Shown in pieces: positions 23,339 through 33,958 of a DNA stretch of 61,296 nt; within the stretch, counting starts at the first letter, position 1, and the number at the start of each line of letters is the position of its first letter. The stretch lies in the NCBI RefSeq assembly GCF_036289385.1, contig NZ_JAYFFH010000010.1, positions 1 through 61,296 on the forward strand, given 5' to 3'. The notes under the pieces were generated by a model. That model searched no databases. It was not told the origin of the DNA and saw nothing but the letters and a program-made list of their open reading frames with translations. Both the position numbers and the translations under genes were made by a program. The stretch is from Anaerofustis butyriciformans (GTDB lineage: Bacteria; Bacillota; Clostridia; Eubacteriales; Anaerofustaceae).

Positions 23339-24706
23339 CTATTTATTGAATAAATGGAAAATGGTTTGTTTTAAACTGCTTACTTTTATTATTTCCATTC
23401 CTAAAGTATCTATTTGTTCATTTTCTGAAGTGTATTTAGGAATAATCGCCTTCGTAAAGCCCATGGATTTTGCGTCTTTTATTCTTTTATAAATATTATT
23501 TACGTTTCTTATTTCTCCACAAAGCCCAACTTCTCCGATGATTATTGTATCTTTTGGAATTTCTTTTTTTAATATTGATGATATTACTGCGCATGCAACA
23601 GCTAAGTCGCTTGCGGTTTCTTTCACTTTTATGCCTCCTACGACATTTAAGTAAACATCTGTTTGAAAAAGTTTTACGTTTGTCATTTTTTCTATTACAG
23701 CCAAAATAAGTACAAACCTGCTGTAATCAAACCCGGTTGAAACTCTTCTTGGAACTTGAAAAGAGGACTGCATTGCAAGTGCTTGTATTTCTACTAACAT
23801 GCTTCTGTTTCCTTCCATTAATGCACAAATCACACTTCCGTAACTTCTGCTTTCCATCTGACTTAATAATAATTTTGAAGGGTTATTCACACACTCAAGA
23901 CCTTTACTTGTCATCTCAAATACGCCTATTTCCTCACTTGAGCCAAATCTGTTTTTGCTAAGTCTTAATATTCTAAGGTCACTGTTTGCTTCATTTTCAA
24001 AATACATTACAGTATCTACCATATGTTCTATTGTCTTGGGTCCTGCTATTGTTCCTTGTTTTGTAATATGTCCTACAAGAAATATGCTTGTATTTGTGGC
24101 CTTTGCAAAATTCATTAATGTATTTGTACATTCCCTAACTTGTGTTATTGTTCCCGGTGCGCTTGGTATGTTTTCGCTTTTTACTGTCTGTATGGAATCT
24201 ATTATTAGTAAGTCTATTTTGTTTTCCTTTGCGCTTTCAATTATCTGCTCTATATTCGTATTGGAAAGAACAAGAATATTCCCTCCTTTAAGTCCCAGTC
24301 TGTCAAGTCTTAATTTTAACTGTGTCAAACTTTCTTCGCTTGAAGCATAAAGAACTTTTTTGTCTTCAAGAGATACATTATATGCACTCTGCATAAGAAG
24401 AGTAGACTTTCCTATTCCCGGTTGTCCTCCTACAAGAACTATGCTTGAAGGAACTATCCCTCCTCCAAGTACTCTATCCAGTTCTGATATTTTTGTAGAA
24501 AAACGTATTTCTTCATTTGTGTCAATATCATTTAAGTTTTTGATTTTCGGTGTAAATATATTTTGTTTATGGTTTACTATTTCAAGTTCTTTTTTTGAAA
24601 ATTCGCTGAATGTGTTCCATGATCCGCAGTCAGGGCATTTCCCCCAGTATTTAGCACTTTCATATCCACATTCGCTACATACAAAAATTTTTTTATCTTT
24701 AGCCAA
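23339..24706 (-). CDS. radA: DNA repair protein RadA
   Basis: 455 residues from a TTG start after GAGGAT. A four-Cys zinc finger (C10, C13, C24, C27), Walker A GGQPGIGKST (about 93-102), the RadA-specific KNRFG motif and a Lon-like C-terminal domain are present in order. It is a hexameric helicase that promotes branch migration during recombination. Divergent from rpoB; many Firmicutes place radA beside clpC and disA instead. Confidence 0.97.
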   Translation of the reverse strand: MAKDKKIFVCSECGYESAKYWGKCPDCGSWNTFSEFSKKELEIVNHKQNIFTPKIKNLNDIDTNEEIRFSTKISELDRVLGGGIVPSSIVLVGGQPGIGKSTLLMQSAYNVSLEDKKVLYASSEESLTQLKLRLDRLGLKGGNILVLSNTNIEQIIESAKENKIDLLIIDSIQTVKSENIPSAPGTITQVRECTNTLMNFAKATNTSIFLVGHITKQGTIAGPKTIEHMVDTVMYFENEANSDLRILRLSKNRFGSSEEIGVFEMTSKGLECVNNPSKLLLSQMESRSYGSVICALMEGNRSMLVEIQALAMQSSFQVPRRVSTGFDYSRFVLILAVIEKMTNVKLFQTDVYLNVVGGIKVKETASDLAVACAVISSILKKEIPKDTIIIGEVGLCGEIRNVNNIYKRIKDAKSMGFTKAIIPKYTSENEQIDTLGMEIIKVSSLKQTIFHLFNK

Positions 24707-24927
24707 ATTTCTATCCTCTTTGTTTAAATATTTGTATAAAATTATAGCATAATGTCTCTAAGTTTTCATAAATATTTGGTTGCTAAAAATATTATATTTA
24801 AAAAATAAAATTTATAGTAAAAAAAGGGTGTTATTTATGATAAAATAAAAAAAAGATAATTTAGCTAAAAAGAGCTGTAAAAAAGGGTAAAAAATGGAAA
24901 ATATTTAATAAATTTTTGTGCTTGCCC

Positions 24928-24956
24928 TTGACTTATATATACTCTTTTGCTAAAAT
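24928..24956 (+). promoter_or_regulatory. Promoter of rpoBC
   Basis: TTGACT (24928-24933), a 17-bp spacer and TAAAAT (24951-24956). It lies in a 405-bp gap between divergent radA and rpoB. A leader of about 150 nt follows. The left part of the gap (24707-24920) is plain AT-rich sequence. Confidence 0.8.
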
Positions 24957-24983
24957 ATTAAATTACTGAAAATACAAAACAAG

Positions 24984-25077
24984 CCTAAAATTTGTGTTGA
25001 TTTTATGCAGTTTAGGACGGAGGAAATAACAGCAAATTGATTAAATCTTTTATTTGAAAATAAGATAATTTTGCTGT
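24984..25077 (+). promoter_or_regulatory. Structured 5' leader of rpoB
   Basis: Two possible stems lie in the leader: CCTAAA with TTTAGG (24984-24989 with 25011-25016) and ACAGCAAA with TTTGCTGT (25029-25036 with 25070-25077). The second ends 20 nt before the ribosome site. This could hold translational control, but the stems are short and the match may be chance. Confidence 0.35.
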
Positions 25078-25111
25078 GTTTTTCATGTTTAAAAATAAGG
25101 AGAGTGGTACA

Positions 25112-28100
25112 GTGATTCATCCAGAGAAAATTGGTAGAAGAGAAAGAATGAGTTTTTCTAAAATCAAAGATGTAATGGAAATGCCAAACCTTATTTCTAT
25201 TCAAACCGATTCTTATAAATGGTTTATAGAAGAAGGTTTAAGAGAAGCATTTTTAGATGTCTTTCCAATTACAGACCCAAGTGAAAATTTAATACTTGAG
25301 TTTGTAGATTATATTTTAGATGACGATCCAAAATATGATGTTGAAGAATGTAAAGAAAGAAAAACAAATTACTCTGCTTCTTTGAAAGTTAAAGTAAGAT
25401 TAGTTGTTAAAGAAGACGGTGAAATTAAAGACGTAAGAGAACAGCATGTATTCATGGCAGATTTCCCTCTTATGACAAAAACAGGTACATTTATTATAAA
25501 TGGTGCCGAAAGAGTTATCGTAAGCCAACTTATCCGTTCCCCTGGAGCATATTTCTCAATTGAAAGAGATAAGTATGGTAAAGAATTATATAATGGTCAA
25601 ATTATACCTAACAGAGGTGCTTGGTTAGAGTATGAAACAGATGCAAGTGATTGCTTATATGCAAGAGTAGACAGAACAAAGAAAGTTCCTATCACTGTTC
25701 TTATTAGAGCTCTTGGACTTGGAAGCAATGAAGAAATAATAAATTATTTCGGTGAAGAAAAAAGACTTATGACTACATTTGAAAAGGATACTTCTACAAA
25801 TGTGGAAGAAGGTCTTATTGAAATATACAAAAAATTAAGACCTGGCGAACCTGAAAGTGTAGACTCAGCAAAAGGTCTGTTCATTCCGATGTTCTTTGAT
25901 CAAAGAAGATACGACTTAATGATGGTTGGTAGATTTAAGCTAAATAAAAAATTAGCTCTTGCCACAAGAATTACTGGACAATATGCATTCAAAGACATAG
26001 TTAATCCTATGACAGGTGAAATACTTGTAAACAAAGATGAAATTATAGACGAACAAACTGCATGGGATATCCAAAACTGCGGTATTAACACAGTTGAAGT
26101 AAAAGTTAGCGATGATAAAGGATTTAAAATTATCGGTAACGGTACTGTTGACATAAATAAATATGGTTTACCTTTTGATGTAAGCGATTTGGGTATTGAT
26201 GAAAGAGTAAACTTAAAAGTCTTAAATGAAATACTTGAACAAGATATTTCAAACGAAGAAAAGAAAGAACAAATTAAACTTAGAAAGAATGAACTTTTAC
26301 CAAAACATATCACTGTTGAAGATATTTATGCTTCAATCAGTTATAACTTAGGTCTTGACCATGGAATTGGAACATTAGACGATATTGACCACTTAGGTAA
26401 CAGAAGAATTCGTTCAGTAGGTGAATTATTACAAAACCAATTTAGAATTGGTTTATCGAGACTTGAAAGAACAGTTAAAGAAAGAATGATTTCTTTTGAC
26501 CCTGAAGAAGTAACACCATCAAGTCTTGTTAACGTAAAACCAGTAAATGCTGCGTTAAAAGAATTCTTTGGTTCTTCTCAGCTTTCACAATTTATGGACC
26601 AAACAAATCCTCTTGGAGAACTTACTCATAAGAGAAGATATTCTGCACTTGGTCCTGGTGGTTTATCAAGAGATAGAGCCGGATTCGAAGTTAGGGACGT
26701 TCATCATTCTCACTACGGAAGAGTTTGTCCTATTGAAACTCCTGAAGGTCCAAACATCGGTCTTATCGGTTCTCTTGCAACATATTCAAGAGTTAATAAA
26801 TATGGATTTATCGAAACTCCATACAGAAAAGTTATAAATGGTAGAGTTGTTGGTGATATTGAATATATTCCTGCTGATGAAGAAGGTAAATACACAATAG
26901 CTCAAGCTAACGAACCTTTACTTGAAGATGGTACTTTTGAACATAAGAAAGTAACAGGTAGAGCAGGCGTTGAAAGAGATTTCGTAACAGTAGAAAAAGA
27001 AAAAGTTGATTATATGGATATTTCTCCAAAACAAATCGTTTCTGTTGCTACAAGTATGATTCCTTTCCTTGAAAATGACGATGCCAACAGAGCCTTAATG
27101 GGTGCCAATATGCAACGTCAGGCTGTGCCTTTGTTAAAACCTCAAGCTCCAATGGTTGGAACAGGTATGGAACACAGAGCCGCAAAAGACAGCGGGGTAT
27201 GTGTAGTAAGTGAAGTTAGCGGTGTTGTAAAAAGAGTTACTGCTACCGAAATCATCATTACTGATGACGAAACAAAACAAAACGTAAAATATAAATTACT
27301 TAAATATAAAAGAACTAACCAAAATACATGTATCAATCAAATCCCAATTGTAAAACTTGGGGACAGAGTTGAAAAAGGCGAAATTATTGCCGATGGTCCA
27401 TCAACTGAAAATGGGGATTTAGCTCTTGGTAGAAACATTCTTATCGGATTTATGACATGGGAAGGTTATAACTACGAAGATGCTATCATAATAAATGAAA
27501 AACTTGTTAAGGAAGATGCTCTTACTTCAATCCATATTGAAGAATTTGACTGTGAAGCAAAAGAAACAAAACTTGGAAGTGAAGAAATAACAAGAGATAT
27601 TCCAAATGTAGGCGAAGAAGCTCTTAAAAACCTTGATGAAAGAGGGGTTATAAGAATCGGTGCCGAAGTTAAATCAGATGATATTTTAGTTGGTAAAGTT
27701 ACTCCAAAAGGAGAAAGCGACCCAACAGCAGAAGAAAAACTTCTTCGTGCAATCTTTGGTGAAAAAGCCAGAGAAGTAAGAGATACTTCACTAAAAGTTC
27801 CTCACGGGGAAAAAGGTGTTGTAATCGATGTTAAAGTTTATACAAAAGAAAACGGTGATGAACTTAAACCTAACGTAAATAAACTTGTAAGAGTTTATAT
27901 TGCAATTAAGAGAAAAATCCAAGTAGGGGATAAAATGGCCGGACGTCATGGTAACAAAGGGGTAATCAGTAGGGTTGTTCCTGAAGAAGATATGCCATTC
28001 TTACCAGACGGTACACCACTTGAAATACTTCTATCTCCAATGGGGGTACCTTCTCGTATGAACATTGGACAGGTACTTGAAGTTCATCTTGGAAGAGCTT

Positions 28101-28864
28101 GTAAAGAGCTTGGATGGGATATTGCAACTCCTGTATTTGATGGTGCAAAAGAAGAAGACATTATGGAACTTCTTGAACAAGTTGGATGTTCTCCAGACGG
28201 AAAAGTTCAACTTTATGACGGAAGAACAGGGGAACCTTTTGACAACAAAGTAACCGTTGGTTACATGTATATGTTAAGACTACATCATATTGTTGATGAA
28301 AAGATGCACGCCAGAGCAACAGGTCCTTACTCACTTGTAACACAACAACCACTTGGCGGTAAAGCTCAAATGGGTGGACAAAGATTTGGTGAAATGGAAG
28401 TTTGGGCACTTGAAGCTTACGGTGCTGCTCATACATTACAAGAAATCTTAACTGTTAAGAGTGATGACGTTTCAGGTAGAGTTAAAACTTATGAAGCTAT
28501 TATCAAGGGTGAAAACATCCCAAGAGCAGGTGTTCCTGAATCATTTAAAGTTCTTATCAAAGAGTTCCAAAGCTTGTGCTTAGATGTAAATGTTCTTGGA
28601 GAAAGAAACGAAATCATTGACATCAGAGATGATGCAAACAGTGATGTTGTTGAAGATTTAGATCAAGTAGAAGAAAATGCAGATAAACCTGTAAGCGAAC
28701 TTGATGATATGGAAGTTTTAGATGATGAAATTGTATTTGATGATGACGAAGGTGATGATCTTCTTTCAGATAATTCTGATATAAGAAGTGAAGATTTGGA
28801 TTTCCTTGAAAGTAATATTTTAAGTTCTGACGGTGATGATGCCGAAGATGAAGAATTTCTATAA
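25112..28864 (+). CDS. rpoB: RNA polymerase beta subunit
   Basis: 1250 residues from the GTG at 25112, chosen because AAGGAGA lies 8 bp upstream and the product then begins (M)IHPEKIGRRERMSFSKI, as in clostridial RpoB. All core regions are present, including the rifampicin-region segment GSSQLSQFMDQTNPLGELTH and the RHGNKGV segment. The last about 75 residues form a strongly acidic tail (Asp/Glu-rich, ending EDEEFL) beyond the usual end. rpoC follows after 43 bp. No ribosomal protein genes precede it. Confidence 0.98.
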   Translation: MIHPEKIGRRERMSFSKIKDVMEMPNLISIQTDSYKWFIEEGLREAFLDVFPITDPSENLILEFVDYILDDDPKYDVEECKERKTNYSASLKVKVRLVVKEDGEIKDVREQHVFMADFPLMTKTGTFIINGAERVIVSQLIRSPGAYFSIERDKYGKELYNGQIIPNRGAWLEYETDASDCLYARVDRTKKVPITVLIRALGLGSNEEIINYFGEEKRLMTTFEKDTSTNVEEGLIEIYKKLRPGEPESVDSAKGLFIPMFFDQRRYDLMMVGRFKLNKKLALATRITGQYAFKDIVNPMTGEILVNKDEIIDEQTAWDIQNCGINTVEVKVSDDKGFKIIGNGTVDINKYGLPFDVSDLGIDERVNLKVLNEILEQDISNEEKKEQIKLRKNELLPKHITVEDIYASISYNLGLDHGIGTLDDIDHLGNRRIRSVGELLQNQFRIGLSRLERTVKERMISFDPEEVTPSSLVNVKPVNAALKEFFGSSQLSQFMDQTNPLGELTHKRRYSALGPGGLSRDRAGFEVRDVHHSHYGRVCPIETPEGPNIGLIGSLATYSRVNKYGFIETPYRKVINGRVVGDIEYIPADEEGKYTIAQANEPLLEDGTFEHKKVTGRAGVERDFVTVEKEKVDYMDISPKQIVSVATSMIPFLENDDANRALMGANMQRQAVPLLKPQAPMVGTGMEHRAAKDSGVCVVSEVSGVVKRVTATEIIITDDETKQNVKYKLLKYKRTNQNTCINQIPIVKLGDRVEKGEIIADGPSTENGDLALGRNILIGFMTWEGYNYEDAIIINEKLVKEDALTSIHIEEFDCEAKETKLGSEEITRDIPNVGEEALKNLDERGVIRIGAEVKSDDILVGKVTPKGESDPTAEEKLLRAIFGEKAREVRDTSLKVPHGEKGVVIDVKVYTKENGDELKPNVNKLVRVYIAIKRKIQVGDKMAGRHGNKGVISRVVPEEDMPFLPDGTPLEILLSPMGVPSRMNIGQVLEVHLGRACKELGWDIATPVFDGAKEEDIMELLEQVGCSPDGKVQLYDGRTGEPFDNKVTVGYMYMLRLHHIVDEKMHARATGPYSLVTQQPLGGKAQMGGQRFGEMEVWALEAYGAAHTLQEILTVKSDDVSGRVKTYEAIIKGENIPRAGVPESFKVLIKEFQSLCLDVNVLGERNEIIDIRDDANSDVVEDLDQVEENADKPVSELDDMEVLDDEIVFDDDEGDDLLSDNSDIRSEDLDFLESNILSSDGDDAEDEEFL

Positions 28865-28907
28865 AATTTAAGGTTACTTTAGGAAAATATAAATGGAGGT
28901 ACATTCC

Positions 28908-31900
28908 TTGAAAGAATTTAATGATGTAAATATAGATAAAAAAGAAAATACAAATATGGGCGAAATTGATTTTAAATCAATTCAAATTGGTTTAGCATCA
29001 AAAGAAAAAATTCTTGAATGGTCATATGGTGAAGTAAAAAAACCTGAAACTATCAACTACAGAACATCAAAACCTGAAAAAGACGGACTTTTCTGCGAAA
29101 AGATTTTCGGACCTACAAAAGATTATGAATGTTATTGTGGTAAATATAAACAAATAAGATATAAAGGCGTTATTTGTGATAGATGTGGTGTTGAACTTAC
29201 AAAATCAAAAGTAAGAAGAGAAAGAATGGGGCATATAGCATTAGCTGCCCCTGTAACTCACATTTGGTATTTCAAAGGTATTCCAAGTAGAATTGGTTTA
29301 CTTCTTGAAATGTCACCAAAAGAACTTGAAAGAATTATTTATTTTGCTGCTTATGTAGTAACAGATCCGGGTAATACTCCTTTAGATGAAAAAACAGTTT
29401 TAACTGAAACTGAATATAAAGAATACAGAGAAATATACGGAAATGAATTTACTGCAAAAATTGGTGCAGAAGCAATTCAAGATTTACTAGGACAAGTGGA
29501 TCTTGAAAAAGAAAGCAAAGAATTAAAACAAATAATCGCAACAGAAACAACAAGACAAAAAAGAAGCAAAGCAATTAAGAAATTAAAAATCGTTGAAGAC
29601 TTTAAAAACTCAGACAACGATCCTAGAGATATGGTACTTGAAGTTATTCCTGTTATTCCTCCTGAACTTAGACCTATGGTTATGCTTGACGGCGGAAGAT
29701 ATGCTACAAGTGACTTAAATGACTTATACAGAAGAGTTATAAACAGAAATAACAGACTTAAAAGACTTCTTGAACTTAATGCTCCTGACATTATCGTTCA
29801 AAATGAAAAGAGAATGCTTCAAGAAGCTGTTGATGCATTAATCGATAACGGCAGAAGAGGTAGACCTGTAACTGGTCCTGGAAACAGACCACTTCGTTCT
29901 CTTTCTGATATGCTTAAGGGTAAACAAGGTAGATTTAGACAAAACTTACTTGGTAAGAGGGTTGACTATTCTGGACGTTCTGTTATCGTAGTAGGACCTG
30001 AACTTAAAATGTATCAATGTGGTCTTCCTAAAGAAATGGCAATTGAGTTATTCAAACCATTTATAATGAGAGAACTTGTAAAGAGAAAACATTCTTTAAA
30101 TATAAAATCAGCTAAGAGAATGGTTGAAAGACAAAGTCCTGAAGTTTGGGATGTTCTTGATGATGTAATTAAAGACCATCCGGTTTTACTAAACCGTGCC
30201 CCTACACTTCATAGACTTGGTATTCAAGCATTTGAACCAATTTTAGTTGAAGGTAGAGCCATAAAACTTCATCCACTTGTTTGTACAGCTTTCAATGCTG
30301 ACTTCGATGGTGACCAAATGGCTGTTCACGTTCCTTTAAGTGTTGAAGCTCAAGCTGAAGCAAGATTCTTAATGCTTGCTGCTTACAACATCTTAAAACC
30401 TCAAGATGGTTCTCCTGTTGTTTCACCTACACAGGATATGATTCTTGGTTCATATTATTTAACAATTCCTCAAGATAACCAAAAAGGTGCAGGAAAAGCT
30501 TTTGCTTCAATTGCAGAACTTGAAATGGCTTACTATAACAAGGAAGTTGAAATTCACGCTCCTGTTAAAGTAAGAATGAAAAAAGTAATTGATGGAAAAG
30601 AACATGTTAAAGTAGTTGAATCAACTGTTGGTAGATTCTTGTTTAACCAAATCATTCCTCAAGATTTAGGATTTGTTACAAGACAAACTCCAGCAGATAT
30701 GTTTAAACTTGAAATTGATAAAGTAGTAGATAAAAAAGTTTTATCTGAAATAGTATATAAATGTTTCACAAGACATGGTGCAGCAAAAACATCAATGGTT
30801 CTTGATGACATTAAGAAAATAGGTTTCACTTATTCTACAAAAGCTGCCGTAACAGTAAGTATTTCTGATATGGAAGTTCCTGAAGTTAAACATGAACTTC
30901 TTGAACAAGCTGATGAAAAAGTAGAAAAAGTTCTTAAACAATATAAGAGAGGTATGATTACCGAAGCCGAAAGAAAAAGAGAAGTTATTGATATTTGGAA
31001 TGAAACTACAAACCTTGTAACAAATGCGTTACTTGATAACCTTGACCCATTCAACCCAATCAACATGATGGCTGACTCAGGTGCCAGAGGTAGTAGAAAC
31101 CAAATCAGACAGCTTGCCGGAATGAGAGGTCTTATGGCATCTCCTAACGGTGATATCATTGAACTTCCTATACGTTCAAACTTCCGTGAAGGTCTTGACG
31201 TACTTGAATTCTTTATCTCTTCTCACGGTGCGAGAAAAGGTCTTGCGGATACGGCTCTTAGAACTGCCGACTCTGGTTATTTGACAAGAAGACTTGTTGA
31301 TGTAAGTCAAGATCAAATAATTAAAGAAGAAGACTGTGGAACAAAACATGGTTATGAAGTTACTGCTATTAAAGTAGGTAATGATATAATTGAAGAATTA
31401 GAAGAAAGAATTACAGGAAGATATGCTTTCGACGATGTTCTTAATCCAAACACAGGAGAAGTTATTGTTGCTAAGAATGAACTTATTACAGCACCAAAAG
31501 CAAAAGAAATCGTTGATTGTGGTATTGAAAAAGTAAATATCAGAGCGGTATTTAACTGTAGAAGTAAAATCGGTATTTGTGCTAAATGTTATGGGGTTGA
31601 CCTAACAAGCATGAAACCTGTAAGTATAGGTGAAGCTGTTGGTACAATTGCAGCTCAATCTATCGGTGAACCTGGTACACAGCTTACAATGCGTACATTC
31701 CATACAGGTGGGGTTGCTTCAGCGGAAGATATTACTCAAGGTCTTCCAAGAATCGAAGAATTATTTGAAGCAAGAAGACCAAAAGGTCAAGCTATCATTT
31801 CTGATATTGACGGTGTTATCGAAATTACCGAAGAAGACGGACACAGCAAAGTTATCGTTATGAATAACGAAAACGGAGAAGTTTTCGAATATGATATTCC

Positions 31901-32582
31901 ATACGGTGCAAGAATTAAAGTAAGACAAGGGGATAGAATCGAAGCCGGTGATGAAATTACTGAAGGTAGTATTTATCCTGAAGACTTATTAAGAATTAAA
32001 GGCATTGACGGAGTACAAAAATACATTTTAACAGAAGTACAAAAAGTATATAGATATCAAGGGGTTCATATTTCAGATAAGCACGTTGAAATCATAATAA
32101 GACAAATGCTTAGAAAATATGAAGTTGAAGATGCAGGAGAAACAGATTTACTTCCTGGAACAAGTGTTGACTTATTTGAATTTGACTCTGCAAATGAAAA
32201 AGCAAGAGAAGAAGGAAAACAAGAAGCAACAGGAAGAAGAAAACTTCTTGGTATTACAAAAGCGTCACTTTCTACTTCATCATTCTTATCTGCAGCATCA
32301 TTCCAAGAAACAACAAAAGTTCTTACAGATGCAGCTATTCAAGGAAAAGTGGATCCATTACTTGGACTTAAAGAAAACATTATTCTTGGTAAATTAATTC
32401 CTGCAGGTACAGGTATCAAAAAATATGATCTTGAACTTGTTAAAAATAAAGATGACGATGATGATTTGTTAAAAGATATCTTAAATGAATTAGATGAAGA
32501 TTCTGATAACGACTTGACTACAATAGACGGTGAAGAATTAACAATTCACAGCATTGATGAAGATGACAATTTAGATGCTTAG
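28908..32582 (+). CDS. rpoC: RNA polymerase beta' subunit
   Basis: 1224 residues from the TTG at 28908. An in-frame ATG at 28893 overlaps the GGAGG at 28895-28899 and so cannot use it, whereas the TTG is 8 bp beyond it. The N-terminal zinc motif (CYCGKYK, CDRCGVE), the catalytic NADFDGD and the second zinc cluster (CRSKIGICAKC) are present. The protein ends in an acidic stretch (KDDDDDLL to EDDNLDA), like RpoB. A hairpin follows; rpsL, rpsG, fusA and tuf, common downstream, are absent. Confidence 0.98.
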   Translation: MKEFNDVNIDKKENTNMGEIDFKSIQIGLASKEKILEWSYGEVKKPETINYRTSKPEKDGLFCEKIFGPTKDYECYCGKYKQIRYKGVICDRCGVELTKSKVRRERMGHIALAAPVTHIWYFKGIPSRIGLLLEMSPKELERIIYFAAYVVTDPGNTPLDEKTVLTETEYKEYREIYGNEFTAKIGAEAIQDLLGQVDLEKESKELKQIIATETTRQKRSKAIKKLKIVEDFKNSDNDPRDMVLEVIPVIPPELRPMVMLDGGRYATSDLNDLYRRVINRNNRLKRLLELNAPDIIVQNEKRMLQEAVDALIDNGRRGRPVTGPGNRPLRSLSDMLKGKQGRFRQNLLGKRVDYSGRSVIVVGPELKMYQCGLPKEMAIELFKPFIMRELVKRKHSLNIKSAKRMVERQSPEVWDVLDDVIKDHPVLLNRAPTLHRLGIQAFEPILVEGRAIKLHPLVCTAFNADFDGDQMAVHVPLSVEAQAEARFLMLAAYNILKPQDGSPVVSPTQDMILGSYYLTIPQDNQKGAGKAFASIAELEMAYYNKEVEIHAPVKVRMKKVIDGKEHVKVVESTVGRFLFNQIIPQDLGFVTRQTPADMFKLEIDKVVDKKVLSEIVYKCFTRHGAAKTSMVLDDIKKIGFTYSTKAAVTVSISDMEVPEVKHELLEQADEKVEKVLKQYKRGMITEAERKREVIDIWNETTNLVTNALLDNLDPFNPINMMADSGARGSRNQIRQLAGMRGLMASPNGDIIELPIRSNFREGLDVLEFFISSHGARKGLADTALRTADSGYLTRRLVDVSQDQIIKEEDCGTKHGYEVTAIKVGNDIIEELEERITGRYAFDDVLNPNTGEVIVAKNELITAPKAKEIVDCGIEKVNIRAVFNCRSKIGICAKCYGVDLTSMKPVSIGEAVGTIAAQSIGEPGTQLTMRTFHTGGVASAEDITQGLPRIEELFEARRPKGQAIISDIDGVIEITEEDGHSKVIVMNNENGEVFEYDIPYGARIKVRQGDRIEAGDEITEGSIYPEDLLRIKGIDGVQKYILTEVQKVYRYQGVHISDKHVEIIIRQMLRKYEVEDAGETDLLPGTSVDLFEFDSANEKAREEGKQEATGRRKLLGITKASLSTSSFLSAASFQETTKVLTDAAIQGKVDPLLGLKENIILGKLIPAGTGIKKYDLELVKNKDDDDDLLKDILNELDEDSDNDLTTIDGEELTIHSIDEDDNLDA

Positions 32583-32633
32583 AGTACTTCAGGTTTTGAT
32601 TTAGATAACAATGATACAATATAAAAAATAATT

Positions 32634-32664
32634 AAAATCTACGGCTTTTTAAGTCGTAGATTTT
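32634..32664 (+). terminator. Hairpin after rpoC
   Basis: A 10-bp stem (32634-32643 with 32655-32664) extended by CTT/AAG pairing in the loop. Only four T follow, so termination may be partial, letting some transcription run into hom. Confidence 0.7.
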
Positions 32665-32703
32665 AGTACATATATAAAAGCAGTTAAGAAGAGGAGAAAA
32701 GTA

Positions 32704-33945
32704 ATGTCTAAAATAGGATTGTTAGGATGCGGAACCGTTGGAACCGGGGTATATGAAATAATCAATGAAAAAAAAGGGAACTTCTTCGAACAAGACGACT
32801 ATACAATTAAAAAGATTTTAGTCAGAGATACATCTAAAGAAAGAGAAGGTATTCCAAGTGAGCTTTTGACAAGTAATCCGGATGATATTTTAGAAGATGA
32901 TGAAATATCGTTAATTATAGCGGTTATGGGTAGTTACGAACAAGAATACCCTGCCATTAAAAAAGCTTTAATGAAGAAAAAAGATGTTGTTACCGCAAAT
33001 AAAGAAATTATATCAAAACACATGGAAGAACTTCTAAATCTTGCAAAAGAAAATGGCGTTACATTGCTTTTTGAAGCCAGTGTAGGCGGAGGAATTCCGA
33101 TTATTGAATCTATAATAGATACAATTAAAATAAACAAAATAAATAAAGTTCAAGGTATATTAAACGGAACAACAAACTTTATTTTATCTAAAATGACAAA
33201 AGATGAAATGGATTTTGATGAAGTATTAAAAATTGCTCAAGATATGGGATTTGCAGAAGCTGATCCAACAGCTGATGTTGATGGTTTTGATATTTCAAGA
33301 AAACTTACTATTCTTTCATCTTTATGTTATGGTACATATATAGATAATGATGATGTATGCACAAGAAGTGTAAGAAATATAAGTTTATCAGATATAAAAA
33401 CTGCAGATGAACTTGGATATGTTTTTAAATACATGGCTGAAAGTGAATTATATGATGATAATACATTTGGAGCAACCGTAACTCCTGTATTAATTGGTAA
33501 GAATTCTGTTACAAGCAATGTTAATGATGAATATAACGTTATAAATATAAATGGTAATATAATCGGACAACTTTCTTTCCTTGGAAGAGGTGCCGGTAAA
33601 GAAGCAACTGCTAATGCCGTTGTTGCTGATGTAATAAAAGTTCTTACAAAATCTGTTCATGATTATACACATCTAAAATTTGAAAATAAATATAATAGTT
33701 GTGGTATAGAAAGATATAAAAATAAATTCTATTTAAGAGTTTCAGTAGAAAATGAAACAGAATTTTCAAGAGCTATTGATATAGTTTATAGAAATATAAA
33801 CAACATTAATCTATCTTATGAAGACGGAAAAATATTCTTAGTTACAGAAGAAATAACAGGAGAATTTATGAGTACGTTATGTGATAGATTATCTCATGTT
33901 ACTGAAGATGTATTCTATGCTAGAATAATTGATGATATATTATAG
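32704..33945 (+). CDS. hom: Homoserine dehydrogenase
   Basis: 413 residues, RBS GAGGAG. The N-terminal Rossmann motif GLLGCGTVGTGVY binds NAD(P)H; the catalytic domain has ANKEIISKH, EASVGGGIPII and a GILNGTTNFILSKM segment. The C-terminal 95 residues are ACT-like but divergent. It makes homoserine from aspartate semialdehyde for threonine and methionine. The next gene, 13 bp downstream, is a separate ACT-ACT protein. Confidence 0.96.
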   Translation: MSKIGLLGCGTVGTGVYEIINEKKGNFFEQDDYTIKKILVRDTSKEREGIPSELLTSNPDDILEDDEISLIIAVMGSYEQEYPAIKKALMKKKDVVTANKEIISKHMEELLNLAKENGVTLLFEASVGGGIPIIESIIDTIKINKINKVQGILNGTTNFILSKMTKDEMDFDEVLKIAQDMGFAEADPTADVDGFDISRKLTILSSLCYGTYIDNDDVCTRSVRNISLSDIKTADELGYVFKYMAESELYDDNTFGATVTPVLIGKNSVTSNVNDEYNVININGNIIGQLSFLGRGAGKEATANAVVADVIKVLTKSVHDYTHLKFENKYNSCGIERYKNKFYLRVSVENETEFSRAIDIVYRNINNINLSYEDGKIFLVTEEITGEFMSTLCDRLSHVTEDVFYARIIDDIL

Positions 33946-33958
33946 GAGGAGATTAGAT

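Noticed and set aside
25076..25111. Upstream GTG start for rpoB
   Set aside because: It adds residues not seen in RpoB, overlaps a hairpin in the leader, and the GTG at 25112 has a better-placed AAGGAGA.
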